Below are positions 1-12,359 of a stretch of 64,000 nucleotides of DNA, one piece after another (position 1 is the first letter of the stretch; each line of letters starts with the position of its first letter). Under the pieces are notes generated by a model. The model ran no database searches, was not told where the DNA came from, and was given only the letters and a program-made list of their open reading frames with translations. Location of the stretch: the NCBI GenBank assembly GCA_021904315.1, contig CM038919.1:10540001-10604000 (forward strand), given 5' to 3'. This DNA is from Sphagnum magellanicum (lineage: Eukaryota > Streptophyta > Sphagnopsida > Sphagnales > Sphagnaceae). The position numbers and the translations under genes are program-made.

Positions 1-3000
1 TTTAACATCATTGGGAACATATGAAAATAGATTGAGAACATGATGGGAACACAAGAATTAAAAAATTCCATCCTCCCCATACCACCCCGCCCCACCCCCC
101 AAAAGGAAAAAAGATGGACTCTCTTCAGTGTATGTTCAATTGACTCATTGGTTGCATTCATAATTTATTCCTAGACAGGGTTGGCTCCTTTTTTCTTCCT
201 CAGCTACTACCCCTTTTACAAAGCATACCATACATATTGGGTCCATGTATATTGGCCCAAACATATTAAGGTCACCCATCTCAATACTATTTAATCACTT
301 CACTTCATATCTTATGAAAAACCAATAAATTATTTTTTGATTAATTTACAAAGATGAAAATATTATAATTTCAATAACTTTTGCTATGTTAGCTTGAAAA
401 TTGTGAAACAATCATTGTCTTGTCAAAGGTTTCTCAATGGTACCAAATAGAAAGCAGGGGTGCCTGTGGTTTGGGAGGGTTGCAAAATGATCATGTACAA
501 CACAAATGAGTTTAGGATCGAAACTATGTATGTTTATTATATAACTATGAAAATCTATGTTTTTGATTACAGAAATATCTTCTCAATTTTCTATTGTCTA
601 TGCATAGCAATATGTCTCCCCATTCTTCTATCATGAACTAAACATAAACACCAACCCCTTTCAAAACAAAAACCTTTCAAAACCAAAACTTCAATTCTAG
701 TAAACTTTGTATTCATACAATAACTTTGTACAAATGAAGGTGTTTCTTAAGGTCACAACACTCATTTATATACCAACCAAAAGGAAACTAGTCAAGAAAC
801 TTCCTAAAGTCTATCCACCACATGGTTCCCCATGTGATTACACATAAAATAATCAAAAGAAAACAAAATCACATGGTGCCCCATGTGATTCCACAATTAA
901 TCACAAAGAAACATATTCACATGGTGCCCCATGTGATTTCACAATTAATCACAAGGAAACATATTCACATGGTGCACATGGCTTCCACATAAATTAATAT
1001 GTGAAAGTCAATGCACCATGACCAAATTATGGAATCCTACCATTCAACTTACCCCTTTAAACAATTACTTAAGTAATTGTGTAATTACATCAAGTTACAC
1101 ATCAAGTTACAATCACATCTAAACAAACATTCAAAAGAAATGCATATATTAATATAGAGATAACCTTGATAAACCAACTAAAGGTTTTTGGGTCCAAATT
1201 TAACATTTCCCAATTTAGCCCAAAGTTTTCCCTTTCTCACAAAGCCAAAGAGGAGACACTTGATCTTCACATAGAAAGTTTAAACGGCTAATTTGGGGAG
1301 CCTTCCAAGTCTTAGTTTTTTTTGGTGATGGGCCAATCAAAATGACCCATTGTGCAAAAAAAAAAAAAAAAAAGCATGGGAGATAGCCCATCTAATGAAT
1401 AAGAGAAAGGTGAACAGGTACATTACATACGATGTTGGGACATGGACCCATTGTGGTCTAATGAAATTGTTAGATTGATTCTAGTTAGAAGTCTTATTCA
1501 AGAAACAAACCCATATTCGTAAAACAACAATTTCATTAGACTTACCAGATGATGGAAACAAATGAGTTGTGAATATATCAAATAACATCAATGCCTTTAA
1601 AATTGCAAGATTATGACAATGTATTGGAATGCCAACAACCAGGCTACTCTACAACATGTTATAAGGACACAAAATGTCATTTACTCCAGCACACTGGAGC
1701 CTTCAACTACTCCCATCCACTAATCAAAAAGTAGCATTATATGGAAAACTCTCTAACATGCATAAAACTTATGGTTGGAATCGCCAACCACAAGGGCTAG
1801 GGGAGAATCCATGGTAGCCTAGAGCTTGTTCTTTAAAAATGTTAAAGATGAAAAAATAGTTATCATCCTACACTCTCAGTAACCATGAACTATGGACATC
1901 TTCATAGCTTAATGTATTCAAGGAAGGGAGGAATATGTCAAATTCCATGTTCTATATTACCATGCCAATGCTTACAACTATTATTGTCTATACACACATC
2001 ATAAATAACAAAAATCACCTTAATGGTGCAAGGTGAATGCATGGTATGATGGCTCACTTTTTAAGTTAGAATAATAGTTTTTGCAGGGTGTTTTATGTTT
2101 AAATGCTTATGGTGGATAATTTAATTTAAAATACATTTAATGATGATTCATTCTAAACTAACAACTTGATTATGGAGACATTTGCACAATCATTTTTTGA
2201 AAATAATGCATTCATTATCAATGGTGGATTTTTAAAAATTTTAAAATGGACTAATCAATTAATTATATTGTTAAAAAATAATAATTAATATTGAATTTCA
2301 TTTAAATTTTTCTATAGTGATTAAGCATAGGTTGAAAATGAAATCATAAAGTTAAATGTGAAATCTTTCTTGCGAAACTTTAACCAAATGGTAGTTATGA
2401 TTTTTGAAACATTAGAATTAAACCTTATTTTCAGAATTTGTTTGAAATGATTTTTTTTTATTTGTCAAAAACATTATGCCTAATGAGTACAAAATTGAAA
2501 TATTTAAATGGGCTTTTATTCTTATGAACTTAATATGGGTTTTTCTTTTAGGATTTTCAAATTAATTTCACCATAACAATTAATAACATTTTTCAATATG
2601 GGTTTTGAACTAGTCTTAAGAGATTTCATAAGTAATTGAAATTTTAGTAATCAAAGATTAAACTAATGCAATTTTTAAATTTAATATCATATCCATATGG
2701 ATCATTTATAAAAATTTGTTTGTGATTCTTGTGAGTGTTGTATTTGCCTAAGATGAACCATTAAACAATGCACACACCTTAGGCATCATTTAAAAATCAT
2801 TTCCCCTATCTAGGGTTAAGGTCCCTCTAGGCCAAATAGTAATGTAAAGAATCCCTCCTATAAATCCACCACAAATGACACCTTGGTTTTAAGGTGGAAA
2901 AACCAATAGGTTGGATACAAATGTCAACCCCATCATTAATCAACTAATTATAATCCTTCCAAATTTTTAACCAAAGTGGATCATCATGGAGAAAAATTAA

Positions 3001-3250
3001 GTTATTTCCTTATTAGTTATTTATAGAAATCCTTGAGTTTATTTGATGCATTGAATGCAAAACCACTTTTCAATTAATATTTCATCCAAAGGTGGCATTA
3101 AACATCCCATATGTCAACCTCTCGAACACCAATCACACACCAACATAATTGTTACCCTTGAAAATTATTTGCATAACATACATGAAAGGCAAGCAAGGAT
3201 AATAATAAAAAGTAGGTCAATTTTGCCATCCGCATTAATAAGGTGACATG
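1..3250. other. AT-rich intergenic DNA, no gene seen
   Basis: This stretch is AT-rich with many short homopolymer runs, for example poly-A near 1357-1373. I see no open frame with recognisable similarity. The only structured part is the short tandem repeat at 819-1000, listed separately. It is probably decayed repeat DNA of the left AT-rich flank. Confidence 0.6.
819..1000. repeat. Short tandem repeat, about 48-bp unit with a palindromic core
   Basis: Four units begin near 819, 870, 918 and 966, so the period is 48-51 bp. Each unit opens with a near-palindrome of the form CACATGGTGCCCCATGTG, and the last copy is shortened. The units are separated by an AT-rich spacer containing AATTAATCACAA. 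The spacers are copies of one another, which argues against a CRISPR array and for a small minisatellite. Confidence 0.75.
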
Positions 3251-5109
3251 ATGCACAATTTTCACATGGTCTTTCCATGTTTAACCATCTCAACCTTCTA
3301 ACAACAATATTTTAAAAGATAGTACCTTTCACACATGTAGAATAACACATTTTATAACCACATCTAGCATAGTTGGTGTGGTTTGTTGGAAATATACATA
3401 ATATCTTTGCTCGAATTTATGGACTCAAAGTCTATAACCATTTCTTCAAATAATGGCATAACATAATGTATTTTGATGTTAAGCAAATTGTCAAAATTTT
3501 CATAACCATTGGCATTATACATCAAATAGAGCTAGTTGTTATTCACATAACTAAAGCCAGACATTCAAATCATCCAAATTATTCACTGCCATCACATTGC
3601 ATCAAATACAAGTTGGTAGTTCAACTTCATGGCCCAATAGTAAAAAATATGGTGAAAAGGATGCAAGAGAAGCTTGTTGATTAAACCTATATCCCATGGT
3701 TAACCATGGTAATTGTAGGTCTACTATTTAGTATGGCCTTTTTAAAACCCATACTTCCAGAAACAACACTTCACTATTTACACCATTTGTTCAACTAACA
3801 AATCTACTTCGGATGGTCTTGTGAAATCGTGTGAAGATCAATTAGTGTTATTTTAAGAAATTCTTGAAATTCCTTAAAAAATTTCATATTTTGGTTAATG
3901 AACATTTGAGTTGGAATACCAAACCAACTAAATACCCTATTCAAGAATGTATAAGTAGCACATTCATTATTGCCATCCAATATTGGCACCAATTTTAACC
4001 AATTCCAAAACTGTTCAATCATAACCAAAACATATTTATTATGTCAAGTTATCAAATTCTTTGGGTTAACAAAATCCAAATTCCACCAATTCCCAAGCCC
4101 CATGATGGACAATAATGATAAATGAAGTGTAGGTGCATTAAATGGCATTCAATACAATTCAATCACACCACACATTGAAAAACAAACTACTAAACTTGCA
4201 ATTGTATCCCTTGCCATAAATATTGTGCTTGGAAAAAATTATAAATTTATTAGACCCCAAAATGGCTTAATTTTCTCATGCACATGTTGAATAAAGCCTT
4301 CATGATGTTTTATGAGAGGTACTATTTACATTCATCCATCTATCCACACTTGTAGGAAAGAATTACCTTCCCACTTGGATTGTTTAACCTTTTACACAAT
4401 GTGATCATTCTCCTTGGGTGTGAACCCAATTGAAATTTCACCTTCTTGCAAATATGCAATAATAGATGCATCTTCATGAGTAATTAACGCATCATTGCCC
4501 TTTGGCTCAATGTTCACATCATGATAATCCCCATTACCCATATTAGTATGAAATGCATATCCATAACACCCTATCAAGGTACATAAGTATGTAAAGGCAT
4601 GTTAATTCAAAACTATTTTCAAATCCACATCACCATGCCAACAAGCCCCAATGGTATCATCTTCATTGGAACTGGTGTTCCAATTTAACCCATTGGCATC
4701 AAAATTAACCCTATTAGCCATATGAATTATATCAAAGTCATATTCCTATAAAATAAACACCCACTTGATTAATTTTTCTATGAAACAATTTATTTTATTA
4801 GGAATTTCAAAGGTTGGTGATTTATAACCAAAGTGAATAGGCTACCATATAAATAACACCAAAATGATAAAATCACCCAAACAACAACAAAACATCCCTT
4901 TTCATATAATTATATTTGGCCTTCATCTTGTTATTGGATTGATTAACGTATGCCACCATAAATTTTCAATCGTCACCATCAAGTTGAATAAACAAGGTTC
5001 CCAAGCTTAAAGTACATTAATCAAATATGTAATTAAAACGGTTGTCCTCATATTGGTTGTCACAAAATAGGAGTTGATGTTAACCTAGTTTCCATTCCTT
5101 GAAAAGTTT

Positions 5110-5930
5110 TGTCACAACCCCACTTTGGGCAAAGTGGGAAAATGCAAACTCCCACTCCCAAAAATGGAGACTTGGAGTCTTCCGGGACTCCAGAAAACTC
5201 AGAAGACAATTTGAGGGGTCAAATCTCCTCGCCTTGATGCGTTCTTTATATCAATGAAAAGCTCTTGAAACGTAGATGTCCAAAATGGCCTCGCATTGCC
5301 CATTTGGACATCTGCAGCCCAAGTTATGAGCAAAAGAAGGGTTGGGAGTCAAATTGCCAATTTGACTCCCGACCACTAAAAGTCGGGAATCGACCTCTTT
5401 CCGACGTCGCCTTGAAGAGTGCGACACGGCGTTGGAAAGCTCTCGACAAGAGCTACAACTTTGGTTCAGGACTCATCCCAATCCGAGTTCGGGGCGAGGA
5501 GCTGTGGCCGTCTAAAGTCCCGGGACTCCAACCCGGGACAGTTTCGGGACTTCCACTTTGGAGTCTTGGGAAAAAAAGGTCATTTGAATGTAGCCTCAGC
5601 GGAGAGCTGCAGAGAATACTATATGGGGGAAGGTGGTGGCTTCCCCCGAGTCCGAGCCGTGGTGAGTCAAGTAGTCCAAGTTGCCCGTGGCTTGTCCCAA
5701 CACCCAAGGGTGTTCCCAAATGTGAACTAACCCCTTTGTGGTTGGTTTTGGATGCAGATTCGTGCTTGATCTTCTAATCCATCTTCCTAGTCTAATCTCG
5801 GGACTTCTAGCACACCCCTCTACCCCTCTTTAGTGTTGGAAGTCGGGAGCGCCCCTCAAGTCCCATTTTTCCGCAACTACACATAGTTGGACCCTCAAGT
5901 GGGTTCAACCCGGGGCTTGGGAGTGCGTCA
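5110..5930 (+). mobile_element. Solo LTR, Ty3/gypsy-like family, copy 1 (fossil)
   Basis: This 821-bp unit starts TGTCACAACCCC and ends GCGTCA, the TG...CA form of an LTR. It is flanked by the near-identical 5-mers AGTTT and AGTTC, read as a slightly decayed target-site duplication. It is clearly richer in G and C than the old gypsy sequence around it. A second copy lies inverted at 6196-7017. Open frames inside it, including one of 170 codons, are not protein genes. No internal region is attached, so it is a solo LTR left by recombination between the two LTRs of a full element. Confidence 0.8.
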
Positions 5931-6195
5931 AGTTCAATCCTATGCCTCACTTTAAATGTAATCATGGTCAATCCTCATCATTTGGGTCAAAGGTTTGGCA
6001 ATGTTGTTAAATCTTTTGATGAATATTCGATAATAATTACACGTCCTAAAAGGCCTATAACTAATTAACATTTGATGGTTAAAAAACTTGTGAAATAGTT
6101 TCAACCTTGGCCTAATTTTAAACTTTCAATCCATTTGAATAAATCATATGACCCAAATATTCCACCAAGTGTGAAAAAATTAACATTACTAGGAT

Positions 6196-7017
6196 TGACG
6201 CGCTCTTAAGTCCCTTGTTGAACCCACTTGAGGGTCTAACTATGTAGAATTGCGGAAAGTTGGGACTTGGGGGGCCACTCCCGACTTCCAGCACTAAAAA
6301 GGGGTAGAGGGGTGTGCTAGAAGTCTCGGGATTAGACTAGGAAGAGGGACTAAATTATCAAGCTTGAATCTGCATCCAAAAACCAACCACAAAGGGTTAG
6401 TTAGCATTCAGGAACACCCTTGGGTGTTAGGACAAGCCACGGGCACTTTGACACACAAGACTCATCACGACCTGGACTTGGGGGAAGCCACCACTTTCCC
6501 CCATATAGTATTCTTTGCAGCTCTCCGCCGAGGCTACATCTGAATGGCACTTTTTCCCGGGACTCCCAAGGAGGAGTCCCGAAACTGTCTCGGGTTGGAG
6601 TCCCGATACTTTGGGAGCTCATATTTCCCGATTCCGACCTCCGATTGGAGTGAGGTCTAAACCAAAGTTGTAGCTCTCCTCAAGAGCTTTCCAACGCCAT
6701 GTCGCACTCCTTCAGCTGATGTCGGGAAGAGGTCGATTCCTGACCTTTAGTGGTCGGGAGTCAAATTGCCAGTTTGACTCTCGGCCTTTCTTTTGCCCAT
6801 AACTTGGGCTGCAGATGTCCAAATGGCTCATGCGAGACCATTTTGGACATCTACACTTCAAGACCTTTCCAATGAGACTAAAAACACTCCAATGCAAGGA
6901 GATTTGACCCCCTCAAATCGAGCTCTGAATTTTCGAGAGTCCCAGAGGACTCGTTTTTCCCACTTTCGGGAATGTGAGTTGCATTCTCACACTTAGCCCT
7001 AAAGTGGGGTTGCGACA
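6196..7017 (-). mobile_element. Solo LTR, same family, copy 2, inverted (fossil)
   Basis: This 822-bp unit is the inverted relative of the LTR at 5110-5930. Read on the minus strand it begins TGTCGCAACCCC and ends in CGCGTCA. It has a perfect 5-bp target-site duplication, AGGAT, at 6191-6195 and 7018-7022. The perfect duplication suggests a younger insertion than copy 1. Both sit in the pol region of an older gypsy copy, and the 265 bp between them is remaining host-element sequence from the RT/RNase H junction. Confidence 0.85.
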
Positions 7018-8740
7018 AGGATGCAAATTAAGGTTATGTTCCTTAAATCTTTCAAATACTTTCTATAAACGTTACATGTTATCATGGAATTAGGTTTTAA
7101 ATAATGATGTCATTAATGTAACATTTAACAAAATTAAGACCTACCAACACCTTATCCATAACCCTTTGGAATTTTGCACATGCGTTCTTTAGTCCAAATG
7201 GCAAGAATTGCCATTGGTATAAACAAATTTTCCATGTAGATCAATCCCCCAAAAACTTGTCTTGACCTTGTCACCCTCCCTCAATGACAATGAATGGTAA
7301 TTATAACACAAGTCCAAAGTGCTAAAAACCTTGCCTTGCCCAAGGGCATTAAAAATCTCCTTTGGTAAAGGGCATGACATACTTGTCCAAATGTGTTTGT
7401 TTGTTTGTCAACCAATAATCTTCACACATGTGGCATTCAATCTAATTGTAAAAATTGTCATTTTTGGTTAACATCACTATTGTTGAAACATATTTACCTC
7501 TAGATAATTTCCCTAAACTAACATCCATCAAACTTTGTTGTTTAAACTTAAACCAAGGTTCTTTCCACCTCATTAAGTTTTTAAGGTCACCTGAAAATTG
7601 AATTATCATTTCCTAATATGACATGGACCTTTGTCTTTTCAATCGATTTAACTCCTTTAGCTTGAAGGTGAAACTCCAATGTGATCATGTAATAACCATC
7701 TCGTTTTATGCAACTCACCTCATGTAATTGTTGAACCAATCTTTGATTACCATGTTTTTGCAAACAATCACACTTTGGGTTGGATGACATATTCTCCCCA
7801 TTGCCCAAAGATGAAAACATTGATTTGATTGCTCAATTACTACACATGAAATGGGGGGATGCCAAATTGTCCTAACCACCTCACATCATCAAATTCTTCC
7901 CAACACCCATACATCCCCCTTGACATTTTTGATCCCATAACTTCCAAGGATGTGCAAATTGTTTTGCTACAACATCCTAAACCCTAAACCCTTTGCATTA
8001 ATAGAATTGCCCAACTAGAAGTGCAACATGTGATAATTAAGGTAGAACATATGGGTGTGATTAGGCAAAATGTCTGCGTTCTGGCAATAATAAATTAAAC
8101 ATTTAAATGAAGGAATAAATGTCCATAACTTGTCCCAAAATCTGCCTATGAACTCCTTTGGAAATGTTTAACATGGTTGTGGTGTTAATTTGGAACCCCA
8201 TAACATGCTTATTTTCATTGGCATTGACTCCTCCATACTAGATGAATTAAAGTCCCAAATTATCCTTGGGCCTCCATCTTGAAATGTATGAGAATGTGGA
8301 AAACTCAAAAACATCAATAAGGTTGTTGTGGAAGGCCAAAACTATTGACCATTACTAAAAGTGGTCAATCATCATGACAAACCACACAAGAATGCTTGTT
8401 TAAATCAAAGATGTCATCCATTAAACATGTGAATGATTTAAAATGGAACTTATATGTTTACTGGATCACCTTTAGTGATGTTGAATTAATCCACATCCAT
8501 TAAATCGATGGGCATGAAAACCAACTATTGCAACATCCACTTGCATTGGCTTGTTGATACACACTTTAATCTATTACTATCCTTCCAAAATAGTTGATCA
8601 AGAATTTCTCTAGAAAGTTAACTAAGTGGGTCTTTATCTTGCAAGAATATGGTTTTGATGTAATTCATCAAACAAGTAAGGTTCATTGGAAGGTCAATGG
8701 GTTAATTCAAAACCCAAGTTCCAATGAGGATGCCATTGGG

Positions 8741-9610
8741 GTGCATTCATAGTAAAAGTGCCAGGTACTTAATGTTTTGTAATGACTGGGTTTAATCATA
8801 TTTTACACCATTCACTTTGAAATATATAAAAAATTTCACCCAACTTTTGGTAATGTTACCTACTTATATACATTAATGAATTTCAAATACAAAAAACTAA
8901 ATGTGTAGACAAAATGATTATCCTTTGAATATAAGAAGTGATTAAATCTCCAAAATAAACTACACATCCCAAAATTGTATTTTAAATTGAACTTTACATT
9001 ATTTGGAAGAAGTTTATCACATAAAATCATTTAAAAAACATACAAAAGTTGAAAATCAAACATAATTATGCATTTTTCAAGACAACCTGATAGAAATCCA
9101 TGAAATAAACTATTTAATTAATATTTTTTCCTCCATAAAATTTATCCATGCCCTTCACCGTATAAAAATGAACAACTTTTGTTAAAGACACATCATCAAA
9201 TTTTGTAATTTAAACGGCCAAAAACATGTTTTAACCAAATATGTAGATTAGTGTAACAAATAATTTTTTTATTAATCTCGATTCCTTTTGCATTTTTAAT
9301 CATAAATATGAATCTTCTCTCAAATTTTAGAAATGAATGGTGCACATTTGATAAACAAAAAGGACGTTCAAATCTAAAAGCAATATTTGACGACTACGTT
9401 TTAAGTGTTTTATGTGCAAGAAGGGACTTTCAAAACTTAATGAAATGACTTTAAATTTGTGAAAGATCAAATAATTAGCAAATAAATATAATTGCAAAAA
9501 AAATAGTAATTTGAATAAATACATTACACAAACTTGTCTTTCAAAGTAGACATGGTATAATATCACATTACATTTGACAATTGCTTTGGTTCCTTTTACT
9601 GTGAATGCAC
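8741..9610. mobile_element. Non-autonomous DNA transposon, 870 bp, 8-bp TSD (hAT-like)
   Basis: The ends are inverted repeats reading GTGCATTCAYAGTAAAAG on both sides, 17 of 18 bases matching. The element is flanked by a perfect 8-bp direct repeat, CCATTGGG, at 8733-8740 and 9611-9618. Removing it rejoins the flanking gypsy sequence collinearly with the other gypsy copy in the window, which confirms the insertion boundaries. An 8-bp duplication is typical of hAT elements, although the terminal motif is not a classic hAT end. The interior is AT-rich and no transposase frame is visible, so it must have depended on an enzyme encoded elsewhere. Confidence 0.8.
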
Positions 9611-9989
9611 CCATTGGGGTCCATTATCATGGTGATGTGGATTTGGAAATAATTCCAAATTAACATGCCTTTACATACCTATGTATTTTATTAGCATGTT
9701 TTAGGAATGCACCTTAAGCCGACATGGATAATGGCACCATTAAAAATCTTGTCATTTGTAACCAATCATTATGCAATTGGCATGTAATTGGCTATTGTTG
9801 CAACTATTTTGGTCATGTTTACAACTACAATTTTGGTATTGTATAATTTTTGGGCCATACGGTTGTGTGTGCAACTAACATGGAACTAAATGTGTACAAC
9901 ATGGACATGTGTCATAAAATAATGGCCTAAACTTATACATACTTAAATTATTATACTTAATATATTTACATAGGTTATATATAATAGTA

Positions 9990-10505
9990 TTATGTACCTC
10001 TAGTACTTAGGCTAACTTAAACTAACCTAAGCTAAAATAACCATGGCTAAACTAACATAGGTTAAATAAACTAAAAAGTTAAACTAACCATGGCTAAATT
10101 AAGTTAGGCTAAACTAATTATGGCTAATCTAAATTAAGCTAAATTAAATCAAGTTAAATTAATCATGACTAAATTAAGCTAAACTAACCATACTTAAATT
10201 AAATTAGACTAAAATCATTATGGCTAAATTAAATTAAGGTAAATTAACTATGGCTAAATTAAGTTAGGCCAAACTAATTATGGCTAAATATTTATGGCTA
10301 AAGTAAATTAGACTATATTAATTATGGTTAAACTAAATTAAGCTAAAATAAATTATGTTAAAATAAGTTAGGCCAAACTAATTATGGCTAAGTTAAGTTA
10401 AGCTATTTATGGCTAATTAAATTAGGTTAAAACTAACAATAGTTAAATTAAGTTTGGCTAAACTAAATTATGTTAAATTAAATTGAATTAAACTAAACCA
10501 TGGTT
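9990..10505. repeat. Degenerate tandem array of TTAGGCTAAACTAA-like units
   Basis: About 500 bp consists of variants of GGCTAAA(C/T)TAA and ATTATGGCTAAA, spaced roughly 10-30 bp apart with no exact period. A similar array with GGCTAAACCTAATGG-like units lies at 55540-55990 in the other AT-rich flank. This is simple-sequence DNA that grew by slippage and then diverged. Confidence 0.7.
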
Positions 10506-10677
10506 TAAATGTGTATTGCAAGCTTTTAAATTTTATTTGTCAAATATATTTAAATATTTGTTTTGGCAAGTAGAACTTTTTTATTTTATTTTATTCAAAA
10601 TCTTTTTTCAGAAAATGTAAAACTGATTAAATAAAAAAATTCGGAATCAATTAATATGATCATATTTAAAAAAATTC

Positions 10678-10990
10678 CTTTGGACCCCTCCTACTTTCAA
10701 AGCTCATAACTTTCTTATTTCTTTTTCATTTTAAATGATTTAAAGTGCTATAGGAACACCAACTGAAGTTTTACAAATCACGTTGGAACTTTAATAACAA
10801 CAAAGCAACATAAAAGGAACTTTTTGGGTGTTTAAGAATTGGCCTTTGTGATGTTTAATGGTTTAAAAAAAATAAATTGACCCCTTTTAATTTAGAGGGC
10901 CATAACGTTTTCATTTCTAATATGTTTTGGACGATTCTTAGTGTGTTAGATGCACCAAGAGGAGGGCTTCAAGTTTTGTTTAAACATTAA
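10678..10990 (+). repeat. Dispersed repeat, left copy (inverted partner at 63562-63873)
   Basis: This segment starts near TTTGGACCCCTCCTACTTTC and runs past an AAGTTTTGTTT-like tract. The reverse complement of 63562-63873 matches it along its whole length, including the ATTTAAAGTGCTATAGGAAC-like and GGGTGTTTAAGAATTGGCC-like tracts, with scattered mismatches. Beyond it, CCTACCT-rich (11240-11350) and GCCATGTGTCAT (11440-11530) tracts appear in the same order next to the right copy, so the shared unit may be about 0.9 kb. The family is unknown. Confidence 0.75.
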
Positions 10991-12359
10991 AAATAATAGA
11001 GCCCTCCCTTGGTTGGTATATGTTAATACAATATTTGCATCTAATGTGCAACTAAGTTCATTCATGAGGTTTGCAATGGATTTTTTTATCCCATATCCTC
11101 TGGTTTCTAATTCTATTTGGCCTAGTATATAAGTAGGAGTAATAATTATGTAACAACCAAATACCAAGTGTTATTGGGGATGAGTGAATAAAAAAAACTT
11201 GACCTTTATGAAGTGGTTAAATTAAAAAATGAAATTGGATTATTTTAAACCTACCTATATAGCTTAAGCCTAGTTACTTTTCAACCTACTTACAAACCTA
11301 AATAAACCTACTGACCTAATAAGGTTTTATAATTACTTACCCACCTAGGCACCACTTGTCAACATTTTAATATTCATTAATTGGACGACTTAAATTTCAT
11401 TAATTAATATTTAAAAATTAAAAAAAAGTGAACCTTGATTGCCATGTGTCATCATATAATTGGTGTTTAAAATGAACACGTGTTAAATGGTCAATGAACA
11501 TTCCATAATGTGCCATGTGTCATCATCCTAGTGGTAAAAACTTTAATGATTGAAATTAATCTAATGAATTTTAATTTTGAAAAACATAAAATAAAATAGT
11601 GACACTTGTCCACAAGTTAGTTGTCCAATTTTTAAACATGTGTCATATTTTGATTAATTACATTGTAGTTGTAAGGAGAGTTACACATAAGGTGCAATTA
11701 CATTTGGATTAGTATGTGTGGATGAACATGTATATTAACACTGTAAATACATGTTGCATACATAGTGTCATATGCAACTGAACGTCATGTGCAATTTGTC
11801 TTAGGCGACTACACAAATTTAGTTGCAAATGACAGTTACAAAATCCAAAATTTCTACTAATGTGGGGCCCCCCATGATGCAAATGTTAAACTAAAAGGCA
11901 ATGGTGCCTTAGTATATGAAGATGCATTGGTTATTGCATATTTACAAATAGGCAAAGTTCTAGTTAAATTCACACCCAAAGAGTGTGACTACATAGTGCA
12001 TAGGGTTAAGCAATTCAAAATGGGAAGGTAATTTCCTTTAGGAATGTTATTGTCATTTAAAGCATAAAACAATCAACATAGTATAGTAATGTCATGGGGA
12101 ATCCATGTCAATCTATTTGCACATGCAACTTTTGCAAATTGAATTTCACCCTTTTTTCATCACTATTAATAGTGCTTATGTTTAGATTGTGCTTGCAAAC
12201 TTTTATTTTCCTCAATAATTTTTGTTGGAAATTCCTCTTCCACAAAAACTTGATTGGAAAAAATATTGCAAGATTCATTTTCTAGTATTGTTTCATTTTC
12301 ACTTGCCCTAGAGTCTTCCATTTACAAACAATTTTTTTAACAAGAGGTGTAGATTAGAA

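Larger units (their letters stand above)
3804..7820 (-). mobile_element. Decayed Ty3/gypsy retrotransposon pol region (fossil)
   Basis: Fragments of a Ty3/gypsy polyprotein lie on the minus strand in the expected order. A reverse transcriptase core, with a VFSTLDL-like motif, is at about 7189-7380. The RT/RNase H junction is at about 5960-6180. The end of RNase H and the following linker are at about 4390-4720, and an integrase core piece with a WFGIPTQMF-like segment is at about 3804-4028. An upstream pol piece may lie at 7587-7820. Two solo LTRs (5110-5930 and 6196-7017) are inserted in it. The copy is old and heavily broken. Terminal repeats of the host element were not found, so its true ends are unknown. 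Confidence 0.75.
9750..11834. mobile_element. Possible second inserted element with imperfect terminal repeats
   Basis: The second gap in the plus-strand gypsy copy is about 2.1 kb. Near its edges are inverted 16-mers of the form TGTCATTTGYAACYAA (9750-9765 and 11819-11834). No target-site duplication abuts them, so the exact ends are doubtful. The segment contains the array at 9990-10505 and the dispersed repeat at 10678-10990. No transposase frame is visible. It could instead be several nested insertions. Confidence 0.3.
8400..12060 (+). mobile_element. Second decayed Ty3/gypsy copy, split by insertions (fossil)
   Basis: Three plus-strand pieces match, in order, the minus-strand gypsy copy at 3804-7820. 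They are an RNase H end at about 8400-8740, a linker at about 9611-9740, and a post-RNase H segment at about 11870-12060. The gaps are explained by a DNA transposon at 8741-9610 and by a second foreign segment at about 9740-11870. The copy is old and heavily broken, and no LTRs were found for it. Confidence 0.65.

Noticed and set aside
819-1000. CRISPR-like spaced repeats
   Set aside because: The spacers are copies of each other, the repeats are imperfect, and the context is a plant nuclear genome.
5265-5777. Open frame of 170 codons
   Set aside because: It lies wholly inside a solo LTR and resembles no protein. The inverted LTR copy carries related frames, as expected from shared sequence.
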